Shown here piece after piece: positions 37,295 through 46,326 of a stretch of DNA of 47,882 bases; the first letter of the stretch is position 1, and each line of letters opens with the position of its first letter. Location of the stretch: positions 1 to 47,882 of the forward strand of contig JANWWU010000037.1 of NCBI GenBank assembly GCA_025055595.1, in the 5' to 3' direction. The translations under genes were made by a program, and so were the position numbers. The stretch comes from Planctomycetota bacterium. GTDB lineage: Bacteria; Planctomycetota; UBA11346. The notes below the pieces were generated by a model. It was given only the letters and a program-made list of their open reading frames with translations. It had not been told where the DNA came from and did not search any database.

Positions 37295-39366
37295 GCGCGC
37301 TCGCGCGCCGCGGCGCGCAGCAGGCGGCGCAGCTGGCGGGCCTCCGGCGGCGAGGCCAGGCAGCCGGCGCAGCCTTCGGGCGGCGGGCAGCTTCCTTCCG
37401 GCGCCAGCAGCAGCCACAGCGGCGGCTCGCCGCCGGCGGGGCCGCCCCGCAGCAGCCGCAGCCACGCCCCGTCCGCGGCGAGCTCGGCGGCGACGAGCAC
37501 CGCCGGGTAGGGCGCGCGCGCGCAGGCCGCGCGCGCGGCGTCGCGGTCGGCGACGGTGTCGACCAGGAAGCCCTCGCGCGCGAGGAAGCTGCCGATCAGG
37601 CGCCGCTCCGTGACATCGCCGCTGACCACGAGCAGGCGCCGGCGCTGACGGGAGCGCGTGCCGAGCTCCGAGACCTGGCTCTCGGCCTCGCCGAAGGCGC
37701 GCAGCACGGCTTCGCGGAGCCGGGCGCGGCGCGGCGGGCGGGCGAGGGCGGCGGCGTAGCCGCGGCGTTGCAGCTCGGCGCGCGAGAAGCGCTCGTGGCT
37801 TGCGCACAGGCCGATGCACGGCACGCCGCCGGCGCCCCGGACGAGCTCGGCGGCCCCCGGCAGGTGCATGCCGATGATCAGCAGCTGCACGCCGTCGTCG
37901 CTCGCCAGCAGGGCGGCGGCGGCCGAGGGCTCGCGGCAGCGCTCGACGCGCAGTCCGAGGGCGCGGCACTGCGCGGCGTAGGCCTCGCCGATGCGTTCGT
38001 TCGGCTCGACGAGCAGGCAGCGCCGCCCGAGGTATTCGTCGGGCAGTCGCGCCTGCCGGCGGCCGGCCTCGCTCGAGCCGCGCAGCGCCGGCACGCGCAG
38101 GGCGAAGACGGTGCCCTGGCCGGGCGCCGAACTGCACGCGCAGTGCCCGCCGAGCGCGGCGACCGCGCGCCGCACCACCGTCAAGCCGAGGCCGAGGCCG
38201 CCGTAGCGGCGCGTCGTCGAGCCATCGCCCTGGGTCAGCGGCTCGCGGATCCGCTCGAGGGTGGCGGCGTCCATCCCGATGCCGGTGTCATGCACCTCAT
38301 AGACCAGCGTTCCCTGCTCCCCGCCCTCCCAGGCGGCGCGCACCAGAACATGGCCCTCGTTCGTGAACTTGACGGCGTTGGCGATCAAATTGCCCAGCGC
38401 CTGGCGCAGACGCACGGGATCGGCGAGGACGCGCAGCGGCAGGCCGTCCTCGGGGAGCACGGCGATCTCCACGCCCTTGGCCTGCGCCAGCTCGGCGTGC
38501 AGGGCCGCGCAGTCCTCGGCGAGGCGCAGCGGATCGCAGCGCGCCTTGCGGATGCTCGAGTCCGCTTCGCACTTCGCGACTTCGATCAGATCGTCGAGCA
38601 GGATCTGCAGGTTCTCGGCGCTGTCGCGGATGGTCTGGGCGCAGCTGCGCTGCTCCGCCGTCAGCTCGCTGTCGAGCAGGAAGCCGCTCATCCCGAGGAC
38701 CGCGGTCAGCGGGGTGCGCACCTCGTGGCTGAGCGCGGCGAGGAACTCCTCCTTGGTGCGGCGGCCGAGCGCGGCCTCGGCCTCCAGGCGCTCGAGGCGC
38801 TGGCGGGCGTGGGCGCGCGCCAGGACGAAGGCGAAGAGCGCGGCGATCGCCTGCGCGGCGTCCGTGCAGCTGGGCCGGCACAGCGGCGGCCGGCGATCGG
38901 CGCGCAGCAGGCAACCCCACAGCTGGCCGTCGACCGCGATCGGGACATAGAGCACCGCGCGGCACTCCGGCAGGTCGCCGGCTTCCTCGGGCCGCGCCGC
39001 CGCGCAGCGTCCGGCGCTGAGCTCGGCGAGCAGGCGCGCGCGCTCGGGATGCCAGGGGCGCTCGCGCAGCGTCGGATCATCGAGCCGCGAGCGCCAGCCC
39101 TCGGCGGCCCAGGCCCACAGCAGCGAGCTGCGCGGGGCGCCCTCGCCGTGGATGCGGTGCAGCTCGAGGCGCTGGCAGCCCCAGGCCGCGCCGAGCAGGG
39201 CGAGGGCGCGCGGCAGGCACTGCGCCGGCTCTTGCGCGCGCTCGCACAGGCGCGCGACCTCGGCGACCAGCGCGGCCTGCCGCCGGCGCTGCCGCAGCCA
39301 CCACCAGCCGCTGAGCCCGGCGCCGCCGGCGAGGCCGGCGAGCGCTACGAGGGCCGAGGCGAGCAT
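37291..39366 (-). CDS. Hybrid histidine kinase with two degenerate receivers
   Basis: A 691-residue sensor. One N-terminal hydrophobic segment (residues 2-23), a GAF-like domain (about 35-190), then HisKA with His214 in LSHEVRTPL and a complete HATPase (NLIANAVKF, DTGIGM, GLGLGLTVV). Two receiver-like domains follow (449-560 and 576-690). Their phospho-acceptor positions are Gly499 (IIGMHLP) and Ala626 (LVAAEL), so neither should accept phosphate in the normal way. The start lies 6 bases after CATACT (minus strand, 39378-39373). It is 40 bases downstream of ileS. The ligand and output partner are unknown. Confidence 0.9.
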   Translation of the reverse strand: MLASALVALAGLAGGAGLSGWWWLRQRRRQAALVAEVARLCERAQEPAQCLPRALALLGAAWGCQRLELHRIHGEGAPRSSLLWAWAAEGWRSRLDDPTLRERPWHPERARLLAELSAGRCAAARPEEAGDLPECRAVLYVPIAVDGQLWGCLLRADRRPPLCRPSCTDAAQAIAALFAFVLARAHARQRLERLEAEAALGRRTKEEFLAALSHEVRTPLTAVLGMSGFLLDSELTAEQRSCAQTIRDSAENLQILLDDLIEVAKCEADSSIRKARCDPLRLAEDCAALHAELAQAKGVEIAVLPEDGLPLRVLADPVRLRQALGNLIANAVKFTNEGHVLVRAAWEGGEQGTLVYEVHDTGIGMDAATLERIREPLTQGDGSTTRRYGGLGLGLTVVRRAVAALGGHCACSSAPGQGTVFALRVPALRGSSEAGRRQARLPDEYLGRRCLLVEPNERIGEAYAAQCRALGLRVERCREPSAAAALLASDDGVQLLIIGMHLPGAAELVRGAGGVPCIGLCASHERFSRAELQRRGYAAALARPPRRARLREAVLRAFGEAESQVSELGTRSRQRRRLLVVSGDVTERRLIGSFLAREGFLVDTVADRDAARAACARAPYPAVLVAAELAADGAWLRLLRGGPAGGEPPLWLLLAPEGSCPPPEGCAGCLASPPEARQLRRLLRAAARERA

Positions 39367-39406
39367 GCGCCGAGTATGCGCGCGGCGCGCGGCGCGCGAG
39401 CGCCGC

Positions 39407-42400
39407 TCACCGGCGCTGCAGGCGGTAGCGGAAGGGCTTGCCGTTGATCTCGACGCTGTGCTCGCCCTCGCCGCGGCGCAGCTCGCTGGCCAGCACCTCG
39501 CGGGCGATCCAGCCGGCATGCGCGGCGAGCGCCGCCGCCAGCTCGGGATCCGGGCTGTCCCACTGCACGCGGATGCGGTCGCTGACCTCGAGTTCGGCGT
39601 CCTTGCGCGCCTGCTGCAGGACGCTGATCACCTCGCGCGCCAGGCCCTCGGCGAGCAGCTCGGGCGTCAGCGCGGTGTCGAGGACGACGGTCACCGCGCC
39701 CTCGCTGGCGACGGCCCGTCCGGGCAGCGGCTGGCGCTGCAGCAGCACGTCCGCGATGCCGAGCTCGACGCCGGCGACGGCGATCCGTTCGCCGCGCTCG
39801 AGGCGCTCGACCTCGGCGAAGGACCACTGGGCGAGGGCGGCGCCGATCTCCTTGAGCTTGGCGCCGGCGCGCGCGCGCAGGGCGGCGAAGTTCGGCTTGA
39901 CCGCGAGCGTGCAGAACGCGGCCTCGTCGGCGCAGATCTCCAGCCGCTTGACATTGAGCTCGGCGGCGATCTGCGGGCGCAGGCGCTCGACTGCGCGCTG
40001 CGCCGCCGGATCGCGGGCGACGACGGTCAGCGCCGGCAGCGGCTGGCGCACCTTGAGCCGCTGCTCCTCGCGCAGGCGCCGCCCGAGCGAGACGATCGCG
40101 AAGGCGAGCTCGACATCGGCCTCGAGCTCGGCGTCGATCAGCGCCGGGTCGGCCTGCGGATAGTCGCACCAGTGCACGCTGGCCGGCGCGGTCGGATCGA
40201 CCGGGCGCTGCAGGCGCTGATGCAGCTCCTCGGTGAGGAAAGGCATGAACGGCGCGAGCACCCGCGCCAGCGTCGTCAGCGTCTCGTGCAGGGTGGCGAA
40301 GGCGGCGGCGCGGTCGGCGCGGTCCTCGCCGCCCCAGAAGCGCGGGCGGTTCCAACGGATGTAGCCGTTGGTCAGCGCGTCGATGAAGCGGGTGAGCCGC
40401 GGGACGACGGCGTAGAGCCGGTAGGCCTCCATCTCGCGGTTGACATCGCGGATCAGCGAGTGCAGGACGGAGAGCAGCCAGCGGTCCATCAGCGGGCGCG
40501 CCGCCGGCGGCGGCGCCGGCCAGCAGCGCGGGTCGTAGCCGTCGGCGACCGCGTAGGTGGTGAAGAACGACAGCGCGTTCCACAGCGGCAGGGTGACGGT
40601 GCGCACGACCTCCTTGAGTCCGCGCTCGCTGAAGCGCAGCGGCTCGGCGCGGACCACCGGGCTGTCGATCAGGTAGGCGCGCAGCGCGTCCGCCCCGTAG
40701 GTGTCGAGCACCATGTTGGGATCGGGGTAGTTCTTCTTCGACTTCGACATCTTCGCGCCGTCCTCGGCGAGGATCAGGCCGTTGACCACGACGTTGCGGA
40801 AGGCCGGGCGGTCGAAGAGCGCGGTCGACAGCACGAGCAGGGTGTAGAACCAGCCGCGGGTCTGATCGAGGCCCTCGGCGATGAAGTGCGCGGGGAAGTT
40901 GCGCTCGAAGCGCTCCTTGTCGGCGAACGGATAGTGCTGCTGGCCGTAGGGCATGGCCCCCGACTCGAACCAGCAGTCGAGGACCTCCGGGGTGCGGCGG
41001 TAGCGCTTGCCGTCGCGCACGATCTCGATCTCGTCGAGCACATGCTTGTGCAGGTCGGCGACCTGCACGCCGGAGAGCGCAGCGAGCTCGGCGCGCGAGC
41101 CGATGCAGATCATGTCCGAGGGGTCCTCGACATTGATCCACACCGGGATGCAGCTGCCCCAGAAGCGGTTGCGGCTGATGTTCCAGTCCTTGGCCTCCTT
41201 CAGCCAGTTGCCGAAGCGGTGGCTGCCGATCGCCTCCGGCACCCAGCGGATCTGCTGGTTGTTGGCGACCAGGCGCTCGCGCAGGTCCTCGACGCGCACA
41301 TACCAGGCATCGATCGCGCGGTAGATCAGCGGGGCCCCGCTGCGCTCGCAGAACGGGTAGCTGTGGACGATCGTCTCGTGGCGCAGCAGGCTGCCCTGCT
41401 CCTTGAGGCGGCGGATGATGTCCCTGTCGCAGTCCTTGCAGAAGCGGCCGGCGTACTCGGCGACCGCCGGCAGGAAGCGGCACTGCTCGTCGAGCAGGTC
41501 GCCGAGATCGCCGCCGGCGATGCCGTGGGCGCGCGCGACGCGGTAGTCGTCCTCGCCGTAGGCCGGGGCGATGTGGACGATGCCGGTGCCCTCGCCGGTC
41601 GTCACGAAGGGGTCGGCGACGACGCGGAAGGCCTGGGCGCGATCGGCGAGGTAGGGGAAGAGCGGCTGGTAGCGCAGGCCGACGAGCTCGCTGCCGCGCA
41701 GCTCGGCGGCGAGGCGGGAGCGCTCGTCCGGCAGACCGTAGGCGGCGAGGCGGTCGACGGCGAGCAGCCAGCGCTCGCCGTCGGCGCGCTCGACCAGCGC
41801 ATAGCGCAGCTCGGGGTGGACGCAGAGCGCGAGGTTGGCCGGCAGGGTCCAGGGCGTCGTCGTCCAGGCCAGCAGCGCGGTGCCGGCGGGCAGCGCGGGG
41901 TGGCCGGGCAGCGCGCGGAAGGCGACGGTGATCGCCGGGTCCTGGGTGTCCTGGTAGTTGTTGCCGGCCTCGAAGTTGGACAGCGGGGTGGTCAGCGCCG
42001 GGCTGTAGGGCATCACGCGGTGCGCGCGGTAGATGCGGCCCTGCTCCCACAGGCGCTTGAACACCCACCACACCGACTCCATGAAGTCGGGGTCCATCGT
42101 CTTGTAGTCGCGGTCGAAGTCGACCCAGCGGCCCATCCGCGTCACCGTCTTGCGCCACTCCTGCACATAGGCGAGGACCATGCTGCGGCACTGCTCGTTG
42201 AAGCGGGCGACGCCGAGGCGGCGGATCTCGGGGGCGCCCTGCACGCCGAGCGCCTGCTGCGCGAGGTTCTCGATCGGCAGGCCGTGGCAGTCCCAGCCGA
42301 AGCGGCGCTCGACGTAGCAGCCGCGCATGCACCAGTAGCGCGGCACGATGTCCTTGATCGTGCCGGCGAGCAGGTGGCCGTAGTGCGGGGTGCCGGTCGC

Positions 42401-42562
42401 GAACGGCGGGCCGTCGTAGAACACGAACTCCGGCGCGCCCTGGCGCGCGCGGCGCCGGTTCGACTCCTGGAAGGCGTCGAGCTCCTGCCACAGGGCGAGC
42501 ACCCGCTCCTCGATCCGCGGCGGGTCGACCTGCGGCGGGACCTTGGCGAAGGGACAGCTCAT
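39407..42562 (-). CDS. ileS: Isoleucyl-tRNA synthetase, class 2 (eukaryote-like)
   Basis: A 1051-residue class I synthetase that charges tRNA-Ile. The HIGH motif reads HYGH (GTPHYGHLLAG) and KMSKS is intact (AKMSKSKKNYPDP). The CP1 editing domain has TTTPWTLPAN. The C-terminal part lacks the zinc finger of the E. coli type and resembles the eukaryotic and mupirocin-resistant IleRS2 group. ATG 42562 lies 8 bases after TATCGT, with CTGCCA upstream. It is divergent from pilT. Confidence 0.98.
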   Translation of the reverse strand: MSCPFAKVPPQVDPPRIEERVLALWQELDAFQESNRRRARQGAPEFVFYDGPPFATGTPHYGHLLAGTIKDIVPRYWCMRGCYVERRFGWDCHGLPIENLAQQALGVQGAPEIRRLGVARFNEQCRSMVLAYVQEWRKTVTRMGRWVDFDRDYKTMDPDFMESVWWVFKRLWEQGRIYRAHRVMPYSPALTTPLSNFEAGNNYQDTQDPAITVAFRALPGHPALPAGTALLAWTTTPWTLPANLALCVHPELRYALVERADGERWLLAVDRLAAYGLPDERSRLAAELRGSELVGLRYQPLFPYLADRAQAFRVVADPFVTTGEGTGIVHIAPAYGEDDYRVARAHGIAGGDLGDLLDEQCRFLPAVAEYAGRFCKDCDRDIIRRLKEQGSLLRHETIVHSYPFCERSGAPLIYRAIDAWYVRVEDLRERLVANNQQIRWVPEAIGSHRFGNWLKEAKDWNISRNRFWGSCIPVWINVEDPSDMICIGSRAELAALSGVQVADLHKHVLDEIEIVRDGKRYRRTPEVLDCWFESGAMPYGQQHYPFADKERFERNFPAHFIAEGLDQTRGWFYTLLVLSTALFDRPAFRNVVVNGLILAEDGAKMSKSKKNYPDPNMVLDTYGADALRAYLIDSPVVRAEPLRFSERGLKEVVRTVTLPLWNALSFFTTYAVADGYDPRCWPAPPPAARPLMDRWLLSVLHSLIRDVNREMEAYRLYAVVPRLTRFIDALTNGYIRWNRPRFWGGEDRADRAAAFATLHETLTTLARVLAPFMPFLTEELHQRLQRPVDPTAPASVHWCDYPQADPALIDAELEADVELAFAIVSLGRRLREEQRLKVRQPLPALTVVARDPAAQRAVERLRPQIAAELNVKRLEICADEAAFCTLAVKPNFAALRARAGAKLKEIGAALAQWSFAEVERLERGERIAVAGVELGIADVLLQRQPLPGRAVASEGAVTVVLDTALTPELLAEGLAREVISVLQQARKDAELEVSDRIRVQWDSPDPELAAALAAHAGWIAREVLASELRRGEGEHSVEINGKPFRYRLQRR

Positions 42563-42570
42563 GGCGCGCA

Positions 42571-42598
42571 ACGATAGCGCGCACGCCGACGATGGCAG
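42571..42598 (-). promoter_or_regulatory. Predicted ileS promoter
   Basis: On the minus strand CTGCCA (42598-42593), 16-base spacer, TATCGT (42576-42571), 8 bases to the ATG. Leader would be about 2 bases. Confidence 0.4.
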
Positions 42599-42614
42599 GG
42601 TGGGGAGCTGGCGC

Positions 42615-42642
42615 TTGGCCGCGCCGGCTCGTCCCGCATACT
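42615..42642 (+). promoter_or_regulatory. Predicted leaderless pilT promoter
   Basis: TTGGCC (42615-42620), 16-base spacer, CATACT (42637-42642), exactly 6 bases to ATG 42649. No ribosome site. Confidence 0.5.
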
Positions 42643-42648
42643 GCGCGC

Positions 42649-43731
42649 ATGCGCATCAACGACCTGCTCGCGGCGATGGGCAAGCACAACGCGACCGACC
42701 TCCACCTGCGCGTCGGCGAGCCGCCGGTGTTCCGCATCGGCGGCGACCTGCAGCGCGCCAAGAGCCCGCCGCTGACCGCCGAGCAGGTCGACGAGCTGCT
42801 CGCGCCGCTGCTCGACGAGCGCCTGCAGAACGAGCTGCGCACCCGCGGCTACGCCGACTTCTCGTACAGCATCGACGGCGTCGGCCGCTTCCGCTGCAAT
42901 GTGTACAAGGCGCTCGGCCGCAAGTCGGCGGCGATCCGCCGCGTCAAGCCCCAGGTGCCGAGCTACGAGGAGCTCAACCTGCCGCCGCAGGTCCGCAAGT
43001 GCGCCGAGTTCGAGCAGGGCCTGATCCTGATCGGCGGCATCACCGGCTCGGGCAAGTCGACGACGCTCGCTGCCATCCTCGACGACATCAATCATCGCCG
43101 GCGCTGCCACATCCTGACGATCGAGGACCCGGTCGAGTACGTGTTCACCGACGACAAGGCGGTGATCAACCAGCGCGAGGTCTACACCGATGTCGCGAGC
43201 TTCGAGGAGGCGCTGCGCTCCTGCGTCCGCGAGGACCCCGATGTCATGCTGCTCGGCGAGATGCGCGACGCTGCGACCTTCGAGACCGCGCTGACCGCGG
43301 CCGAGACCGGGCACCTGGTCTTCGGCACGATCCATGCAAGCGGCGCCGCGCAGACCCTGTCGCGCATCATGGACCTCTTCCCGACCGACAAGCACGCGCA
43401 GGTGCGGACCAGCCTGGCCTTCAACCTGCGCTGCGTCATGAACCAGAAGCTGCTGCCGGGCATCCAGCGCGGGACGCTCTACCCGGCGGTCGAGATCATG
43501 TTCATCTCGCCGTTGATCAAGAAGCTGATCCTCGACGGCGAGTTCGCCAAGGTCGCCGAGGCGCTGAGCAAGGACCGCGAGAACGGCTGCGAGACCTTCA
43601 ACCAGGCGCTCAATCGCCTGTACCACGAGAAGAAGATCAGCATGGACACCGCGCTGGCCGCGGCGCCCAACCCCGAGGAGCTGCGGATGCTGATGCGCGG
43701 CATCACGATCTCCGACAGCGGCATCGTGTGA
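42649..43731 (+). CDS. pilT: Type IV pilus retraction ATPase PilT family
   Basis: A 360-residue hexameric ATPase that disassembles type IV pili for twitching, adhesion or DNA uptake. The N-terminal PAS-like part begins INDLLAAMGKHNATDLHLR. Walker A is GGITGSGKSTT, the Asp box ILTIEDPVEYVF, Walker B VMLLGEMRD, and the His box GHLVFGTIHA. In Walker B the Gly-Glu-Met replaces the usual GEMRD context only slightly. PilT is favoured over PilB by length. Its stop overlaps the next gene as GTGA, so the two are coupled. Confidence 0.95.
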   Translation: MRINDLLAAMGKHNATDLHLRVGEPPVFRIGGDLQRAKSPPLTAEQVDELLAPLLDERLQNELRTRGYADFSYSIDGVGRFRCNVYKALGRKSAAIRRVKPQVPSYEELNLPPQVRKCAEFEQGLILIGGITGSGKSTTLAAILDDINHRRRCHILTIEDPVEYVFTDDKAVINQREVYTDVASFEEALRSCVREDPDVMLLGEMRDAATFETALTAAETGHLVFGTIHASGAAQTLSRIMDLFPTDKHAQVRTSLAFNLRCVMNQKLLPGIQRGTLYPAVEIMFISPLIKKLILDGEFAKVAEALSKDRENGCETFNQALNRLYHEKKISMDTALAAAPNPEELRMLMRGITISDSGIV

Positions 43732-44324
43732 GCGAGCAGCCGCCGTCGGCCAGCGAGCTTGCCGAAGCGCTCGCCGCCTCCCCGGCGCCGCGCCACGCCG
43801 CGGTGCCGCGCCTGGCGCTGGCCCGTCCCAGCATGGCGGTGCGCGTGCTGCTGGCGGTCGCCATCGTCACCCTGCTGGCAGTGCTCGTCCTGGTGCTGGT
43901 CGCCGGCTGGCTGCTGGCGCGGCTCGGCACGGAGCTGCGGGCCGATGCCGCCCACCGTGCGCGGCAGGAGCGCGAGCAGCTGCCCGAGGAGGCGGTGCTG
44001 CTCGATGCCGCCGCGGCGCGGCGGGAAGCGCGGGCCCGTCCGCTGGCCGCGGCGCGGATCTGGGAAGCGCGCTGCCGCCTGCTCGCCGAGCGCCAGGACT
44101 GGGCGGCGCTCGCCGCGACCTGCGCCGAGGTCGAGCTCGCTGCCCCCGATGACCTGACGCCGCGCGCCCGGCTGTGGCAGATCGAGGCCCTGCTCGCCCT
44201 CGGGCGGCGCGCCGAGGCGGCGCGGGCCTTCGCCGCCCTCGACCAGCAGCGGCTCGATGCCGAGGACCGCGTCCGGGCGGCGGCGCTGGCCAGCGCGCTG
44301 TGGGCCGAGACGCCCCCGCCCTGA
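43728..44324 (+). CDS. Single-pass membrane protein coupled to pilT
   Basis: A 198-residue protein starting at GTG 43728, overlapping the pilT stop. A cytosolic N-terminal stretch of about 35 residues precedes one strong transmembrane helix (residues 38-66, VRVLLAVAIVTLLAVLVLV). The C-terminal part is an Ala-rich helical domain with TPR-like periodicity (RLWQIEALLALGRRAEAARAF). It is not in a known pilus family, but coupling to pilT suggests a role in pilus anchoring or retraction control. It ends directly against the kinase stop (TGATCA). Confidence 0.75.
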   Translation: MSEQPPSASELAEALAASPAPRHAAVPRLALARPSMAVRVLLAVAIVTLLAVLVLVLVAGWLLARLGTELRADAAHRARQEREQLPEEAVLLDAAAARREARARPLAAARIWEARCRLLAERQDWAALAATCAEVELAAPDDLTPRARLWQIEALLALGRRAEAARAFAALDQQRLDAEDRVRAAALASALWAETPPP

Positions 44325-45584
44325 TCAGCGGCCGCCGTGCCCTGGCGCGGCCAGCGCGCGCAGCCGCTCGGCGACCGCGCGGTGGTTCGGCGGCCGCGCC
44401 GCCGGGTCGACGGCGAGGCACTGCAGGACGAGCTCGTTGAGCGCCCGCGGCAGCTCGGGACGCAGCTCCCGCGGCGCCGGCGGCGCCTCGGTCACGCGCT
44501 TGACCATCAGCCGCAGCGGATCGTCGTCGACGAAGGGCGGGCGGCCGGTCAGCGCGTGGTACAGGGTGGCGCCGAAGGCGTAGAGATCGCTGCGCTGATC
44601 GAGGCGGGAGACGCCCTCGGTCACCAGCTCGGGCGCGATGTAGGCCGGGGTGCCGATCACCGTGCCGCGCTCGGCGAGCTGGGCATGGAGTCCGTCGCCG
44701 CGGCCGGGCACGCCGGCGAGGCCGAAATCGATCAGCCGCACGCGCTCGGAGGAGTCGATCAGCACATTCTCCGGCTTGATGTCGGCGTGCACCAGCCCGG
44801 CCTGCTCGGAGATGTAGGCGAGGGCCTCGGCGAGCTGGGCGAACAGCGCGCAGCACGGCTCCCAGGGCAGGGCGCCCCGGTCCTTGATGCGGCGCGCCAG
44901 CGATGCGCCCTCGACATACTCGAGGACGATGTAGGGGTGGGGACCGCTGTCGTCGAAGTCGAAGACCCGCAGGATCCCGGGGTGGCTGAGCGGGGCGAGG
45001 ACGCGCGCCTCGTTGGCCGCCAGCAGCAGCGCATCCGGCGCGCGCTGCGCATCGAGGATCTTGACGACGACATCGAGGTGGAAGGCGAGGTGGCGGGCGA
45101 GGAAGATCCGCGAGCTGGCGCCATGCGCGAACTCGGTGATCAGCTTGCAGCGCCCGAGCACCGCGCCGACCCGCGGCTCGCCCGCCGGCTGGCCGCCGGC
45201 CGTCGGCACGGGGATCCCGGCCTCGATCAGGACGCGGGCGATCGCTTCGAGCACCGCCGCGGTCTCGAGGTGGAGGTTGCGTGCCGGCCGCGGCGCCTCG
45301 CTGATCAGCTCGAAGGTCGCGCGCTCGGCGAGGATGGCCCGCGCCAGGGCGGGAAGGCCCTGGCGCTCGCCGTCGGCGGCGTAGCGCAGGCGGCCGCGCT
45401 CGTAGTGGATCTCGGCGCAGGGTCCGTCCGGCGCCTCGCGCACGCGCAGCAGCCCGCTGAGGCCGAGCTCCTGGGCGGCGCGCAGCAGGGCGAGCAGGCC
45501 GGGGCGCTGCAGCTCGCCGTGCAGGTTCCGGACCTGGACCGCCGGCAGGGGAGGGATCTCGGTCGAACGGCGCGCTACCGACAC
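44325..45584 (-). CDS. Ser/Thr protein kinase with PATAN/DUF4388 domain
   Basis: A 419-residue protein. Residues 20-110 form a PATAN/DUF4388 domain (HGELQRPGLLALLRAAQELG and SGLLRV), which in myxobacteria, cyanobacteria and planctomycetes is tied to motility and signal scaffolds. The kinase domain covers about 140-405: Lys in VVVKIL, active site HADIKPEN, DFG in LIDFGLA, and GTPAYIAPEL. The glycine loop is weak (FAHGASSRIF) and HRD reads HAD, so it is a non-RD kinase. GTG 45584 has AGGA 7 bases upstream. It faces the pilT operon. Confidence 0.9.
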   Translation of the reverse strand: MSVARRSTEIPPLPAVQVRNLHGELQRPGLLALLRAAQELGLSGLLRVREAPDGPCAEIHYERGRLRYAADGERQGLPALARAILAERATFELISEAPRPARNLHLETAAVLEAIARVLIEAGIPVPTAGGQPAGEPRVGAVLGRCKLITEFAHGASSRIFLARHLAFHLDVVVKILDAQRAPDALLLAANEARVLAPLSHPGILRVFDFDDSGPHPYIVLEYVEGASLARRIKDRGALPWEPCCALFAQLAEALAYISEQAGLVHADIKPENVLIDSSERVRLIDFGLAGVPGRGDGLHAQLAERGTVIGTPAYIAPELVTEGVSRLDQRSDLYAFGATLYHALTGRPPFVDDDPLRLMVKRVTEAPPAPRELRPELPRALNELVLQCLAVDPAARPPNHRAVAERLRALAAPGHGGR

Positions 45585-45645
45585 GCCTGTATCCTGCGGC
45601 AGCGACGCGCCCGCCAAGCAGCGCGCCGTCCCGGTCCCGCCGCCC

Positions 45646-45672
45646 TTCCCCGCCGCGCTCGCGACTTATAAG
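45646..45672 (+). promoter_or_regulatory. Predicted promoter of the CsbD-HIT-TrmJ operon
   Basis: TATAAG (45667-45672) is the best -10 in the window. At the 15-base spacing the -35 would be TTCCCC (45646-45651), which is poor. The leader has AGGGGG ahead of ATG 45697. Confidence 0.45.
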
Positions 45673-45696
45673 CGGCGGCGGTCTCAGGGGGTTCGC

Positions 45697-45909
45697 ATGA
45701 CGGTGCTCGATCCCGCGCAGTGGGAGGCCCTGGTGCGCGCCGTGCGGCAGGCCTGTCCGCGGCTGACCGAGCGCGACCTCGCGGAGTGCCAGTGCCGCCT
45801 CGACATCCTGGTCGCCAAGATCCAGAACCGTCACTGGGTGTCGCGGCGGGACGCCGAGCGCCTGGTCCGCCAGCTCCTCGCCTCGCCCACCATCCGCCGC
45901 AGCGCCTGA
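45697..45909 (+). CDS. CsbD-like small protein
   Basis: A 70-residue protein with the pattern of CsbD-type stress proteins: an N-terminal Trp helix (PAQWEALVRAV), then LTERDLAECQCRLDILVAKI and a final helix SRRDAERLVRQLL. The family is induced in general stress in other bacteria and has no known biochemical role. Two cysteines in ECQC are unusual. ATG 45697 follows AGGGGG. The HIT-protein gene starts one base after its stop. Confidence 0.65.
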   Translation: MTVLDPAQWEALVRAVRQACPRLTERDLAECQCRLDILVAKIQNRHWVSRRDAERLVRQLLASPTIRRSA

Positions 45910-45910
45910 T

Positions 45911-46321
45911 ATGCCCTCCGTCTTCACCCGCATCCTCGCCGGCGAGATTCCCGGGCAGTTCGTCTTCCGCGACGAGCTGTGGTTCGCCATCCTCGACATC
46001 CGGCCGGTCGCCCCCGGGCACTGCCTGCTGATCCCGACCGTCGAGACGGCCTTGCTCGCCGAGCTGCCCTCGCCGCAGCTGGCGGCGCTCGGCGATCGCC
46101 TGGCGCGGCTGACGCGGGCGGTGAAGGCGGCGAGCGGGGCGGCGGCGGTCAATATCCTGGTCAACGATGGGCCGGACGCCGGCCAGGAAGTGCCGCACGC
46201 CCATCTCCACGTCTGGCCGCGCTTCCCGGGCGACGGCAAGCGGCTTGGCTGGCCGGCGGCGCCCTACGGCGCGGGCGAGCTCGAACAGTGGGGCGGCCGC
46301 CTGCGCGCCGCCTGGCGCTGA
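45911..46321 (+). CDS. HIT-family nucleotide-binding protein
   Basis: A 136-residue histidine-triad protein. The signature is VPHAHLHVWPR near residue 96, with three histidines for the nucleotidyl intermediate. The N-terminus SVFTRILAGEIPG is classic Hint/HIT. It likely hydrolyses aminoacyl- or phosphoramidate adenylates or dinucleoside polyphosphates. It is the middle gene of a three-gene operon, 1 base after the CsbD-like gene and 5 bases before the methyltransferase. Confidence 0.95.
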   Translation: MPSVFTRILAGEIPGQFVFRDELWFAILDIRPVAPGHCLLIPTVETALLAELPSPQLAALGDRLARLTRAVKAASGAAAVNILVNDGPDAGQEVPHAHLHVWPRFPGDGKRLGWPAAPYGAGELEQWGGRLRAAWR

Positions 46322-46326
46322 GCGCG

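Noticed and set aside
34868-38137. Long minus-strand frame across the Trp-rich and lpxH genes
   Set aside because: Low-complexity translation with no domain; both plus-strand genes have clear start signals and, for lpxH, catalytic motifs.
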